Shown here: positions 1 to 8,359 of the stretch, piece by piece
Position numbering within the stretch: the first letter of the stretch is position 1
Layout of the letters: each line of letters begins with the position of its first letter
Origin: Segatella baroniae B14
GTDB taxonomy: Bacteria; Bacteroidota; Bacteroidia; Bacteroidales; Bacteroidaceae
Length of the DNA stretch: 64,000 bases
Direction of reading: 5' to 3'
Assembly (NCBI RefSeq): GCF_022024235.1
Contig: NZ_CP091799.1
Span: 1,342,001 to 1,406,000 of the forward strand
The notes under the pieces: model-generated
Told to the model about the DNA's origin: nothing
Databases searched by the model: none
The model's input: only the letters and a program-made list of their open reading frames with translations
Program-made: the position numbers and the translations under genes

Positions 1-60
1 GACTACTCCTGCACAACCAAGGGATAGCACTAATACTATATAAGGTATGCTATAAGCCAT
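1..60 (-). CDS. Start of a membrane protein, possibly an EpsG/Wzy-type polysaccharide polymerase (partial)
   Basis: Only the first 20 codons lie in the window, reading off its left edge. An ATG sits 2 bases after the Wzz stop codon (TAG-GC-ATG), so the gene is probably translationally coupled to it. The visible N-terminus (MAYSIPYIVLVLSLGCAG) is a hydrophobic membrane segment with no lipobox spacing typical of a lipoprotein. EpsG/Wzy-like polymerases often sit beside Wzz and begin in this way, so a polymerase is the best guess from context. Another polytopic membrane protein cannot be excluded. Confidence 0.5.
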   Translation of the reverse strand, partial: MAYSIPYIVLVLSLGCAGVV

Positions 61-62
61 GC

Positions 63-1124
63 CTACGCATTATTTGTTTTACGGTTTTTAACGAAATCAC
101 GGATAAAAAGTACCCAAAGAGAATCGGCTATAAAGCCAAACATCATGGTCATAATTACCATAACTGATCTCGGCGTACTGGAAGCTCTGTTAGGAACTGT
201 AGGTCGCTGAATAATCGTAAATGCTGGTGTCTGTTCTTGAACCTTGGCCTTAGCATTCTGAAGCTTAGCAACAATGCCATTATAAATATTGTATTTCAAC
301 TGCATCTCATTTTCCAACTCATCTCGTTTACTCTGGAAAGTCTGAAGAACAGCATCCTGATCAGCATCAGAAAAAGAAGCGTATAAACGTTGAGCTTTAA
401 CATAATCAGCTTTACTCTCAGCATATAGTTTTTCATAATACTTAAGATCGTTCCTTACTTTCTTTGTTTTATATTCTGTGATGTAAGATTGCAGTCTGCT
501 TTGAAGAGTATCAGCCATGATTGCAGCTACCATTGGATCCATATCTGTCATTGATATAGTAATAACACTTGTTTTTTTATCTACTAGACATCCAATGCTA
601 TTTCTCACTCCATTGCATATACCTTCATCATCTTCAGAAAGCATAAATGGATTAATCTTTCCACCTTTTCCTGCTTCTTTTTTCTTTAAAAAATTGCGAA
701 TGAAGATACCAGGGTATGACCAGAAAGGCACTTTACCATCTGATTTAAGATGCTCGTAATAAGTCTTAGTCTTACCTTCTTCCTTAGTAGTTACCTTTAC
801 ATCAAAAAGACTAATAATAAAATCGTTTGATGCAAAGATGTCTGGATATATCTCCGGATAAATAGCATCCATTGAGCCCTTTGTATTTAAATCAATACCA
901 AAACTTGAAGCCATATCACTCAAACTTTCAGACATAGTTCCACTTGCCGAAACCTCAGGTGCCAATACCACAGAAGTAGTATATGATTTCTGGGTACTCA
1001 ATGCTATACAAACACCTAAGACTGCAGAGACTCCAAGCACAACTGCAAGAAGTTTCTTTTCCTCCAATACTTTCTTAATTGATCCAACAATGTCTATTTC
1101 GTGTGATTGTCTATTTACATCCAT
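63..1124 (-). CDS. Wzz-type chain-length determinant (polysaccharide co-polymerase)
   Basis: A 353-residue inner-membrane protein that would set the chain length of a surface polysaccharide. It has the PCP layout: a short cytoplasmic N-terminus, a membrane segment at about residues 25-43, a long periplasmic part with a helical, charged stretch at about 200-300, and a second membrane segment at about 321-340 preceded by the Pro-rich PTVPNRASSTPRS loop typical of Wzz. It lacks the C-terminal tyrosine-kinase domain of Wzc. It is transcribed away from the glycosyltransferase run and leads into the partial gene at the window edge. A TAACTTTG box lies 18 bases upstream of its ATG. Confidence 0.88.
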   Translation of the reverse strand: MDVNRQSHEIDIVGSIKKVLEEKKLLAVVLGVSAVLGVCIALSTQKSYTTSVVLAPEVSASGTMSESLSDMASSFGIDLNTKGSMDAIYPEIYPDIFASNDFIISLFDVKVTTKEEGKTKTYYEHLKSDGKVPFWSYPGIFIRNFLKKKEAGKGGKINPFMLSEDDEGICNGVRNSIGCLVDKKTSVITISMTDMDPMVAAIMADTLQSRLQSYITEYKTKKVRNDLKYYEKLYAESKADYVKAQRLYASFSDADQDAVLQTFQSKRDELENEMQLKYNIYNGIVAKLQNAKAKVQEQTPAFTIIQRPTVPNRASSTPRSVMVIMTMMFGFIADSLWVLFIRDFVKNRKTNNA

Positions 1125-1142
1125 TTTTTGTTGTATTTGTTA

Positions 1143-1150
1143 CAAAGTTA
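1143..1150 (-). promoter_or_regulatory. -7 promoter element for the Wzz gene
   Basis: TAACTTTG on the minus strand matches the Bacteroidetes TAnnTTTG -7 element and would place the transcript start about 12 bases before the Wzz start codon. Confidence 0.6.
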
Positions 1151-1235
1151 ATATTTATTTTAGAATTTAACGATATTTTTTCTTCTTTATTTTATAAATA
1201 TCTGCCCATTTTAAATGTGACATTATTTGTTATAT

Positions 1236-1361
1236 ATGGATCTTAATGCCAACTTTGTGAAATCCACAATACAACAATATGAACTGACTGAGAAAATAAA
1301 TCCATTGCAGATGATATCAAAATTGCATGAAAAACAACTTTGTTTTGGGAATATTAAATAA
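1236..1361 (+). CDS. Possible small protein of 41 residues, unknown
   Basis: An ATG-to-TAA frame with a protein-like composition (MDLNANFVKST... ending CFGNIK), rich in Lys, Gln, Glu and Asn, with no signal peptide or membrane segment. It lies in the leader of the glycosyltransferase operon and could be a leader peptide, a remnant of a deleted gene or chance. I recognise no family. Only conservation in related genomes would decide. Confidence 0.25.
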   Translation: MDLNANFVKSTIQQYELTEKINPLQMISKLHEKQLCFGNIK

Positions 1362-1438
1362 TAATCACAAGTGTTACTTTTTAAAGAGGACTCGGTAATA
1401 TTATTAAATATTATACGTTATTTAAAAAAATACGCACA

Positions 1439-2560
1439 ATGAAGAAGACAATTATTCATATATCTAAATATTATTATCCTGATGAGGGCGGTATAGAAAC
1501 CGTTGCAAAATATCTAGTTGAAGGCTTAATGGATTATAATCATGTTGTCATCTGTTTTGCTAAAAATGGCAGAACTTGCATAAATGAGGTAAATGGTACT
1601 AAAGTATATCGAATCTCACCTACTCTAAATATTGCATCTCAAGATATATGTTTCTCCTACTGGAAAGAACTACAGAATGTAGTACAACTATATTCACCAG
1701 AGATTGCTATTATACATTGCCCTAATCCATTTGTATATCCTATCGCAAATAGAGTATTGCCAAATGATTGTAAGAAGATATTACTTTGGCATTCAGATAT
1801 TCTAACCAAGGGATGGTTATACAAAATGATTAAACCAATAGAAAATGAAGCATTACGAAAATCAGATTTGATTCTTGCTACAAGTCCAAATTATATAGAC
1901 CCTTCGAGTCCTATTTTTAAATATCGTGATAAAGTTAAGGTACTACAAAATGGAATGATCGTGAGTGACTTCGATCTTCGCAAAGGTGATAAAGAGAGAA
2001 TAGAAGATATAAAACAAAAATATAAAGGTAGTAAACTGATACTATTCGTTGGTAGACACATACCATATAAAGGCATAGATCAGCTAATAGCTGCAGAAAA
2101 ATACATTAAAAGCAATGTTAAAATCTTAATCGCTGGACGCGGTCCTGAAACCAACAAACTGAAACAACTTGCAGCCAATAATAAGCGTATCGAGTTTCTT
2201 GGGAAGGTAAGCTGCAACGATCTTCGCTGTTACTATCATGCTGCTGATATCTTTGGATTTGCTAGCATCACCAAGCAGGAAGCTTTTGGTGTAGCTCTAG
2301 CAGAGGCTATGTATTGTAAATGTGTCCCTGTAACCTTTCATATTGAAGGTTCTGGAGTAAATTGGGTAAACCTAAAAGGCGTTACAGGAGAAGAGGTTGC
2401 TCTTTACGACACCAAAGCTTATGCAGAAGCAATCGACAAGATTCTTACTACTCCAGAATTATTAAATCAATATGCAGAAGCCAGCCATAAGCGCATCTGC
2501 GATCATTTTACTGATGCTGAATCTGTCAAAGTCGCTCAGAAAATATTTGCAGAACTATAA
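1439..2560 (+). CDS. Glycosyltransferase family 4 (GT-B fold)
   Basis: A 373-residue cytoplasmic retaining glycosyltransferase that would add a sugar from a nucleotide donor to the lipid-linked repeat unit. The N-terminal domain carries the GT4 acceptor-side loop (YYPDEGGIETV, residues about 12-22). The C-terminal domain shows LILFVGRHIPYKGID, LIAGRGPE and the E-x7-E donor-binding motif in KQEAFGVALAEAMYC at about 280-294. Length is typical of the family. It is the first gene of a rightward run of five polysaccharide genes; the next start lies 10 bases after its stop. Donor and linkage cannot be read from sequence. Confidence 0.9.
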   Translation: MKKTIIHISKYYYPDEGGIETVAKYLVEGLMDYNHVVICFAKNGRTCINEVNGTKVYRISPTLNIASQDICFSYWKELQNVVQLYSPEIAIIHCPNPFVYPIANRVLPNDCKKILLWHSDILTKGWLYKMIKPIENEALRKSDLILATSPNYIDPSSPIFKYRDKVKVLQNGMIVSDFDLRKGDKERIEDIKQKYKGSKLILFVGRHIPYKGIDQLIAAEKYIKSNVKILIAGRGPETNKLKQLAANNKRIEFLGKVSCNDLRCYYHAADIFGFASITKQEAFGVALAEAMYCKCVPVTFHIEGSGVNWVNLKGVTGEEVALYDTKAYAEAIDKILTTPELLNQYAEASHKRICDHFTDAESVKVAQKIFAEL

Positions 2561-2570
2561 AATATCAAAA

Positions 2571-3467
2571 ATGAATAAAGTAAATATATTGCTATCATCA
2601 TACAACGGAGAACGTTATATTAAAGAGATGATCGACTCTCTCCTTGCCCAAGAAAATGTAGAAATAGATCTGCTGGTACGCGATGATGGTTCTACAGATA
2701 ACACTCCTAAGATACTCGATGAATACCAGAGTAAAGATCAACTTACATGGTATCAAGGCAAAAATCTAAAGCCAGCACACAGTTTCATGCAGCTAGTAAA
2801 AGATTCTCACGATGCTGATTACTATGCATTTGCTGATGAAGACGACTATTGGAAACCCGAAAAAGTATCAACAGGCGTAGAAGCTATCAAACCATATGAT
2901 GATATACCTGCACTTTATTTCAGCAGGACCCAACTCACTGATGAGAATTTAAATCCCATTCCTGGACCGATCATTAATCCAAAACTTACATTTGGAGAAT
3001 CATTAGTATATGAGTTTATTCCTGGGTGCACCATGGTATTTAATAAGAAATTAAGAGATATAATAAATCTGTACACACCTAGTTACATTCCCATGCACGA
3101 TGTTTGGATATATAGTGTTGCACTAGCTGTAGGTGCAAAGATAGTATTTGATCCAAATTCATACATTCTCTATCGTCAACATTCAAGCAATACCATCGGG
3201 CAAGGTCAAGGTGAAATGCACGAATGGAAACGTAGATACCATAGATTTGTATATTCAGAACACTCTAGATATCGTAGAGCTCAAGAGATTTGGAATGGAT
3301 ACAACCAGATGATGTGCAATGAGAACAAAGACATATTGAAGAAATTTATTGATGCTAAACAGAGTATCGTAAAGCGATGCAAACTGATTCAAGACTCACG
3401 TTTAGAGCCATCAGAAAAATCAGTATGGAGACTATTCAAAATTGCTACATTATTAAATATATATTAA
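2571..3467 (+). CDS. Glycosyltransferase family 2 (GT-A fold)
   Basis: A 298-residue GT2 enzyme related to rhamnosyl- and glucosyl-transferases of O-antigen synthesis. NILLSSYNGERYIKEMIDSLL at the N-terminus, VRDDGSTDNTP and the metal-binding ADEDDYW at about residue 90 are the GT-A signature. The start is placed at 2571 because the open frame extends into the previous gene only through non-homologous residues, and this ATG gives the canonical MNKVNILLSSYNG start. It sits 10 bases after the GT4 gene and 12 before the next GT2 gene, so the three are probably co-transcribed. Confidence 0.9.
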   Translation: MNKVNILLSSYNGERYIKEMIDSLLAQENVEIDLLVRDDGSTDNTPKILDEYQSKDQLTWYQGKNLKPAHSFMQLVKDSHDADYYAFADEDDYWKPEKVSTGVEAIKPYDDIPALYFSRTQLTDENLNPIPGPIINPKLTFGESLVYEFIPGCTMVFNKKLRDIINLYTPSYIPMHDVWIYSVALAVGAKIVFDPNSYILYRQHSSNTIGQGQGEMHEWKRRYHRFVYSEHSRYRRAQEIWNGYNQMMCNENKDILKKFIDAKQSIVKRCKLIQDSRLEPSEKSVWRLFKIATLLNIY

Positions 3468-3479
3468 TTCCATTATAAT

Positions 3480-4262
3480 ATGTCAAACATTAAAATCAGC
3501 ATAATTACACCTACATACAATAGTGAGAAAACTGTTGAGCGCACGATTCAAAGTGTTTTAAATCAAGATTATCCTAATCTTGAATATATTATTATTGATG
3601 GATTATCATCAGACCGGACTCTATATATCGTGAATAAATATCGAGACAAGATTGCTATTATTGAATCAGGTAAAGACAAAAATATAAGTCAAGCATTTAA
3701 CAAAGGCATAGCTAAGGCTACAGGCGATGTAATAGGCATTATCAATTCGGATGATTTCTTTTTGCCAGGTGCCCTACAGAAAATCGCTGATGAATTCGAT
3801 GGAGAATCAGATATATACCAAGGTAATATTCTTATGGAAGACGCAGAAACAGGATTTCGTTGTAGAGAAATTCCGTCTAAGACCTTCCCTAAGATGCCAT
3901 TACTAAGACATGTGGCTCATCAAGGTATGTTCGTAACACGTGAAGGGTACAAGAAATTTGGTGTCTATGATGAAGATATTAGATGGCCAATGGACTTGGA
4001 ATTTCTGATGAGAGCAGATCGACTTGGTGCGAAGTTCCATAGAATAGAATACGATATGGCTGTTTTTGTTGCTGGAGGTTTTACATCCAAATCAATAATA
4101 CAAAAGAAAGATGACTATATCAATATCGTATTAAAAAATGGTGGAAACAGGATTCAGGCATATTTATATTATCTTTCACTAGTAGGTATTCAGATAACTA
4201 AAAAAATACTCAATATCGTTTTACCTGACTTTGGACAAAAGCTAAGATATAAAAAAGCATAG
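3480..4262 (+). CDS. Glycosyltransferase family 2 (WcaA/WfgS-like)
   Basis: A 260-residue GT2 enzyme. ISIITPTYNSEKTVERTIQSVLNQ, the IIDGLSSDRT segment and INSDDFFLPGA (the DxD-type metal site) at about residues 84-95 fit the compact GT-A transferases of capsule clusters whose DG..SDGT motif is modified in this way. There is no membrane segment apart from a hydrophobic C-terminus at about 222-248, which may be a membrane-associated helix. It closes the tight glycosyltransferase run; a 195-base gap with an inverted repeat follows before the phosphoglycosyl transferase genes. Confidence 0.88.
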   Translation: MSNIKISIITPTYNSEKTVERTIQSVLNQDYPNLEYIIIDGLSSDRTLYIVNKYRDKIAIIESGKDKNISQAFNKGIAKATGDVIGIINSDDFFLPGALQKIADEFDGESDIYQGNILMEDAETGFRCREIPSKTFPKMPLLRHVAHQGMFVTREGYKKFGVYDEDIRWPMDLEFLMRADRLGAKFHRIEYDMAVFVAGGFTSKSIIQKKDDYINIVLKNGGNRIQAYLYYLSLVGIQITKKILNIVLPDFGQKLRYKKA

Positions 4263-4304
4263 ATTAATACTCAAGTAATACTCCAAATTAATGCAAGATG
4301 AGTT

Positions 4305-4364
4305 TTTCCCACTTAAAGGATTTTATTTATCAAATGTGAAAGAGAATAACCTTTAAGTGGGAAA
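4305..4364. repeat. 15-bp inverted repeat with a 30-base loop
   Basis: The arms TTTCCCACTTAAAGG (4305-4319) and CCTTTAAGTGGGAAA (4350-4364) are perfect complements. They lie between the last glycosyltransferase and the WecA-like gene. There is no T-tract after the right arm, so it is not a standard intrinsic terminator; an RNA processing or regulatory structure or a mobile-element scar are alternatives. Confidence 0.55.
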
Positions 4365-4457
4365 CTCCATAATATTACTACGTAAAAAATAAAATGATAG
4401 GCACAATATATCCTTAATTTATCAGTTGTATATACAAAGTAATAGACAAATACTTGT

Positions 4458-5564
4458 ATGACCTTAACAATATTATTGATACTTGGAGCTTTTCTACTAA
4501 GCGCCATATGCGGATTCATCGCAATACCTGAAATACTAAACTATTGTAAAGACAAAAACTTATACGATATACCAGATTCTCGCAAGGTACACAAGAACTT
4601 AGTACCTCGCTTGGGAGGCATTTCCTTTATGCCTAGTATGCTTTTATCATTCATTATTGCTCTGTTTGTTTTTAACAGTCAGTTTGGAAAAGGTACGATT
4701 CAGATTAGTCTTTGGTCGATTTACTTTTTAATCGGTCTACTTTTGATTTATTCTGTAGGTATCGTGGACGATCTCATAGGATTGAGTGCAAATATCAAAT
4801 TCGTCGTGCAAATCATTTCGGCAAGCCTATTACCACTGGCTGGCTTATATATCAATAATCTGTATGGTCTCTTTGGTATCCATGAGATTTCCTATTGGGT
4901 GGGGGTGCCTCTAACCATCTTTATCATTGTTTTCATCTGTAATTCCATGAACCTTATTGATGGTATCGACGGATTATGTGCTGGTCTTTCAGAAATTGCT
5001 TTGGGCGGATTCTTGCTAACCTTCATGGAAGAGGGACTCGCTGTATATTGTATTCTGATAGCTGGTCTTATGGGGGTATTAGTTCCTTACTTGTACTTTA
5101 ATTTGTTTGGCAAAAGCAAAAACAATCGGAAAATTTTTATGGGGGATAGTGGCAGTTTAACTTTAGGGTTTATCCTAAGTTTCCTCTTTGTTAAACTCTC
5201 TATGGACAATCGATTGGTAATGGCCTTTGAACCAACACGCATGAATATAGCCGTTTCCCTATTGTTGATACCTACTTTTGACGTCGCTCGTATTATTATA
5301 TACCGACTTCGCTATCATCGGCCAATCTTTGATGCTGATAAGAACCATATTCATCACAGATTAATGAATCTTGGGTTGACGATGCACCAGGCTCTCATCA
5401 CTATTCTTGGCCTTGCCTTAGCTTTTATCGCTATTAACATGCTTCTATTCCCTATTATCGGGTTTACATACGTCTTTTTAACAGATATTGCTCTTTATAC
5501 GGGGCTACATTTGATCATTGGAGCTGTTTATCAGCATAAATTGAAGGAGGAATGCGCTATATGA
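4458..5564 (+). CDS. WecA/TagO-type polytopic phosphoglycosyl transferase (MraY family)
   Basis: A 368-residue multi-pass inner-membrane enzyme that would transfer a sugar-1-phosphate (probably an N-acetylhexosamine) to undecaprenyl phosphate. The family motifs are present in order: PDSRKVHKNLVPRLGGI in the first loop, VGIVDDLIG, NSMNLIDGIDGLCAGL with the catalytic Asp residues, MGDSGSLTLGF, and the HIHHRLMNLGL histidine motif near residue 295. About ten hydrophobic segments are visible. It overlaps the next gene by ATGA. Having this enzyme beside a second initiating transferase is unusual (see findings). Confidence 0.92.
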   Translation: MTLTILLILGAFLLSAICGFIAIPEILNYCKDKNLYDIPDSRKVHKNLVPRLGGISFMPSMLLSFIIALFVFNSQFGKGTIQISLWSIYFLIGLLLIYSVGIVDDLIGLSANIKFVVQIISASLLPLAGLYINNLYGLFGIHEISYWVGVPLTIFIIVFICNSMNLIDGIDGLCAGLSEIALGGFLLTFMEEGLAVYCILIAGLMGVLVPYLYFNLFGKSKNNRKIFMGDSGSLTLGFILSFLFVKLSMDNRLVMAFEPTRMNIAVSLLLIPTFDVARIIIYRLRYHRPIFDADKNHIHHRLMNLGLTMHQALITILGLALAFIAINMLLFPIIGFTYVFLTDIALYTGLHLIIGAVYQHKLKEECAI

Positions 5565-6136
5565 AACGTGCTATAGATTGCATTTTGGCCATAATATGCC
5601 TCGTATTATTTTCACCCCTACTTGCTGTTATTGCTCTTGCCATTCGTATGGAGGACGGGCTTCCCGTAATCTATAGCCAAGAAAGAATTGGTTTACATGG
5701 TGAACCTTTCATGATTTATAAATTTAGAAGTATGCGAATGGATGCAGAAGAACATGGAGAACCTCAATTACTGGATATCGAAGGCGATCCACGCCTAACT
5801 CATGTGGGCAAATTCCTGAGAAATCACCATTTGGATGAACTTCCTCAACTGTGGAATGTCATAAAAGGTGACATGGCTTTTATCGGACCTAGACCGGAAC
5901 GAAAATACTATATTAATCAAATCATAGAAAGAGATGCCCGATATACTCAATTGTACAAGATACGACCAGGAGTAACTTCTTATGCTACTTTATATAATGG
6001 ATATACAGATACCATAGAGAAAATGCTTAGAAGACTGGAGCTAGATTTGTACTACCTGGAACATCACTGCTGGTGGTTCGATTGCAAGATATTGCTCAAG
6101 ACTTTTACCAATATCATTAGTGGAAAAAAATTCTAG
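5561..6136 (+). CDS. Monotopic phosphoglycosyl transferase (WcaJ/PglC-like sugar transferase)
   Basis: A 191-residue enzyme of the bacterial sugar transferase family, transferring a phospho-sugar to undecaprenyl phosphate. A hydrophobic re-entrant helix at about 5-28 is followed by YSQERIGLHGEPFMIYKFRSMRMDAE, the catalytic Asp-Glu in HLDELPQLWNVIKGDM and GPRPE. This is the short catalytic domain without the N-terminal WbaP extension. I chose the ATG at 5561, not the one at 5552: GAAGGAGG at 5543-5550 is spaced 10 bases from it and the start forms an ATGA overlap with the upstream stop. The strong Shine-Dalgarno is rare for this lineage. Confidence 0.92.
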   Translation: MKRAIDCILAIICLVLFSPLLAVIALAIRMEDGLPVIYSQERIGLHGEPFMIYKFRSMRMDAEEHGEPQLLDIEGDPRLTHVGKFLRNHHLDELPQLWNVIKGDMAFIGPRPERKYYINQIIERDARYTQLYKIRPGVTSYATLYNGYTDTIEKMLRRLELDLYYLEHHCWWFDCKILLKTFTNIISGKKF

Positions 6137-6142
6137 CGATAA

Positions 6143-6601
6143 CTAGAAATTAGTAAAATATAGTTTCAATTCTTTTGAGCGTAATATCATTTTAGAACCA
6201 CTTAGAGCCTCTACAGCAAAGTTCTCTTCTAAATTCTGAATACCATAAGGGCGTAGTATCTCAGGATCATCAACAGGTATATCACCACCATCCTCCATAT
6301 CCTGGTGCCAATGATTGATATAAGGTGAAGAGAGTTTCAAACTATCGCCGGTATATGTAAATCGAAAATAAAAACTGAAATCACTTCCTTGAAGCGCAAT
6401 GAGCTTATGCTCCACGCCCCAAAACAGTTTTTGGTCGCTTAAATCGTAATGCCCACCTGTGGCAAGAGTATCTATTGCTTCTAAATGCCAAAAACCATCT
6501 AAATCACCATTATCACTCGTTTCTAATGTGCATGAGGAGCAGATGACTGCACTCATCATTAGAAATAAAAATCCGGTCAAATTATATTTTATACGTTTCA
6601 C
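6143..6601 (-). CDS. Lipocalin-like lipoprotein, unknown function
   Basis: A 152-residue probable outer-membrane lipoprotein. The signal peptide ends in a lipobox-like VICSSC at about residues 19-24, followed by GFWHLEAIDTL, the opening strand of lipocalin-like small domains common in Bacteroidales. The start is GTG, 2 bases after the stop of the Wzi-type gene, so the pair is probably coupled. Co-transcription with Wzi suggests a role at the cell surface, but the ligand is unknown. Confidence 0.7.
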   Translation of the reverse strand: MKRIKYNLTGFLFLMMSAVICSSCTLETSDNGDLDGFWHLEAIDTLATGGHYDLSDQKLFWGVEHKLIALQGSDFSFYFRFTYTGDSLKLSSPYINHWHQDMEDGGDIPVDDPEILRPYGIQNLEENFAVEALSGSKMILRSKELKLYFTNF

Positions 6602-6603
6602 GA

Positions 6604-8184
6604 TTACTGACGCTTTTTAAAATGTAAAACTCCTGTTTTAGATACCGTTAACTGAAAGCCTGTATTTTCACCTAAAATACTGCCAAAATCCATACCATAG
6701 GCTCCCTTTAAATGCCAATTATGATTGAAATGATAGGTAGCTTCAAGCATAGTGCTCACATTATGACGTTTACGGGTATATGGGTCACTATAAGTACCAA
6801 AACCTTCTTGAAATGTTGCTAATAAGCGATAATCTAATCGCTCACTTGGCTTACCATTGATTCCCAAATGTAAAGCCCAAAAACGATTGTTCTCTACACG
6901 AATACTCCCGTCTGTATTATAAAGTGGTGATCGATACAAAGGATTGCCCATTACTTGCCCCCAATGTTGCCATCCGGAATAGAAACTGTGATTGTAATAA
7001 TCGTCTTGACCTGCTAAATGATCTGCTATGTTATAGGTTCGATCATGATTATATGGTCCACTCTGATATTTGGTATAAATATATTCGAAAACAAGTCCTC
7101 GAAGCCAAGTTCCAAATTTAAATTGAAGTTCGGTACCCAGCATCATATCTTTGAGCTTATAAAGATAGAAGCGTGAATGCTGCTTTTCCATATAGTCTGG
7201 ACCATCACCATATCCATCATAATCAAGAAGAAACATCTGGGAATGATCTTCAAAAAAATGATCGGCATATAAAGACCACATCCAAGAATCAGAATCGTAC
7301 ATCAAACGAGCTACCCAACTGCCTAGCTGATTACCTTCTACATTACCATACTCTCCATCTGCGGCATCCTGCCCCCCCGGCACAAAAGCATGCCAAAAAT
7401 CTCTTAACCCATGAGGAGCTGTTACAGGTGCTGAACTGTACGAATTATTAGCATTATAACAATTTCCACCAAACTGGGCAGCCATTTCTAATCCTATTTC
7501 AAATGACCAAGGACAAAAACGCTCAGGACTGCCTATTTTCAAATAACCTGCTTTACTATGATAATAGGCTCCTGTAGCATAATGATAAGAACTTGTAGAA
7601 AATTCTTGCTGCCAATTGCTATCCGTGAATTTACCATAAGCGATATGTCCCTTGATATGAAGCCATCGACCTAAAGCTGGAATTGTCCAATACTCAGGCA
7701 GGGCTAACCTTACTTGTGGCACTGGGCGAGCATTAATACCTAATGTCTGCGATCCACTGCTCAGACTATTATTCTTCAACTCCATAGGATACTCTTTGGC
7801 ACCAACTGTAAGTGTACCATGAAGCCAACGAGCCTCAACATAAGCCTGCTGAAGAACAAATTTACTGGTATAATGTATGGGTACTGCCACATCGACCCCA
7901 TATCCTATACCCCATCGTCGAGCTGAATCTGTCTGAAGTGGCCGAGTAAGGCTTCCACGTAAATAGCCATTATATTTATCTAATGAGCTTAGTCCATATT
8001 TATTAGCATTTAGCCATAATGGTGTTTCGTGATTTGAAAAGGAGCTCTGCATCTCGAGCTTATAAGTAATGTTCTGATTTAACTGTAATGCTTCTCTATC
8101 AGTCCCCTCCTGCCAAGCATATTGAGCATATAACGGAAACGGGCTACTAATACTTGCAATAAGGATAGCGTATCCTATTTTCAT
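6604..8184 (-). CDS. Wzi-family capsule assembly outer-membrane protein
   Basis: A 526-residue protein with a signal peptide (MKIGYAILIASISSPFPLYAQ) and an outer-membrane barrel pattern of alternating aromatic strands. It reads as the Wzi capsule-assembly family, which helps anchor capsule to the outer membrane: the N-terminal part contains WLNANKYGLSSLDK, YGVDVAVP and the VGAKEYPMELKNNSLSSG segment where Wzi proteins carry their conserved inner-barrel residues. The open frame extends upstream to a TTG at 8208, but the ATG at 8184 gives a proper signal peptide and is preferred. It diverges from the secreted protein gene at 8360 and lies beside the polysaccharide genes. Confidence 0.85.
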   Translation of the reverse strand: MKIGYAILIASISSPFPLYAQYAWQEGTDREALQLNQNITYKLEMQSSFSNHETPLWLNANKYGLSSLDKYNGYLRGSLTRPLQTDSARRWGIGYGVDVAVPIHYTSKFVLQQAYVEARWLHGTLTVGAKEYPMELKNNSLSSGSQTLGINARPVPQVRLALPEYWTIPALGRWLHIKGHIAYGKFTDSNWQQEFSTSSYHYATGAYYHSKAGYLKIGSPERFCPWSFEIGLEMAAQFGGNCYNANNSYSSAPVTAPHGLRDFWHAFVPGGQDAADGEYGNVEGNQLGSWVARLMYDSDSWMWSLYADHFFEDHSQMFLLDYDGYGDGPDYMEKQHSRFYLYKLKDMMLGTELQFKFGTWLRGLVFEYIYTKYQSGPYNHDRTYNIADHLAGQDDYYNHSFYSGWQHWGQVMGNPLYRSPLYNTDGSIRVENNRFWALHLGINGKPSERLDYRLLATFQEGFGTYSDPYTRKRHNVSTMLEATYHFNHNWHLKGAYGMDFGSILGENTGFQLTVSKTGVLHFKKRQ

Positions 8185-8255
8185 TTTTAACTTTTTTACA
8201 ACAACCAATTTTATAATATATAACGTTATTGTCTCGTTATTATTTTAAAGACATA

Positions 8256-8288
8256 GGGATTTTCCCTTATCGATTTAGGGATATTCCC
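8256..8288 (+). promoter_or_regulatory. Two-copy GGGATWTTCCC operator-like array (array A)
   Basis: GGGATTTTCCC (8256-8266) and GGGATATTCCC (8278-8288) have centres 22 bp apart. The second copy ends 23 bp before the TATCTTTG box of the gene at 8360. Similar arrays with the same geometry precede the lipoprotein genes at 20202 and 20923. No TTTG -33 element is visible, which fits activator-dependent transcription. Confidence 0.6.
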
Positions 8289-8311
8289 CCCATAATACTA
8301 AACAGACTGCA

Positions 8312-8319
8312 TATCTTTG
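8312..8319 (+). promoter_or_regulatory. -7 promoter element for the secreted Asn/Arg-rich protein
   Basis: TATCTTTG, a full match to the Bacteroidetes -7 element, 40 bases upstream of the ATG at 8360 and 23 bp downstream of operator array A. Confidence 0.7.
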
Positions 8320-8359
8320 CATCAGGATAAAATAATAGAAACAATTAAATCTCACGAAT

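Larger units (their letters stand above)
1125..1438. other. Divergent intergenic region of the polysaccharide locus
   Basis: This 314-base AT-rich gap separates the leftward Wzz gene from the rightward glycosyltransferase run. It contains the Wzz -7 element near its left end and one short open frame (1236-1361). The sequence CAACTTTG occurs twice, near 1250 and 1340, and could be a weak promoter for the rightward operon, but neither copy has the consensus TA. I see no JUMPstart-like element or long hairpin. Confidence 0.5.

Noticed and set aside
1125..1438. Capsule-type invertible promoter or JUMPstart element
   Set aside because: I found no pair of inverted repeats flanking the promoter and no JUMPstart core.
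4313..4519. Leftward 68-residue open frame between the glycosyltransferase and WecA-like genes
   Set aside because: It overlaps the start of the WecA-like gene and its composition follows the inverted repeat; no family resemblance.
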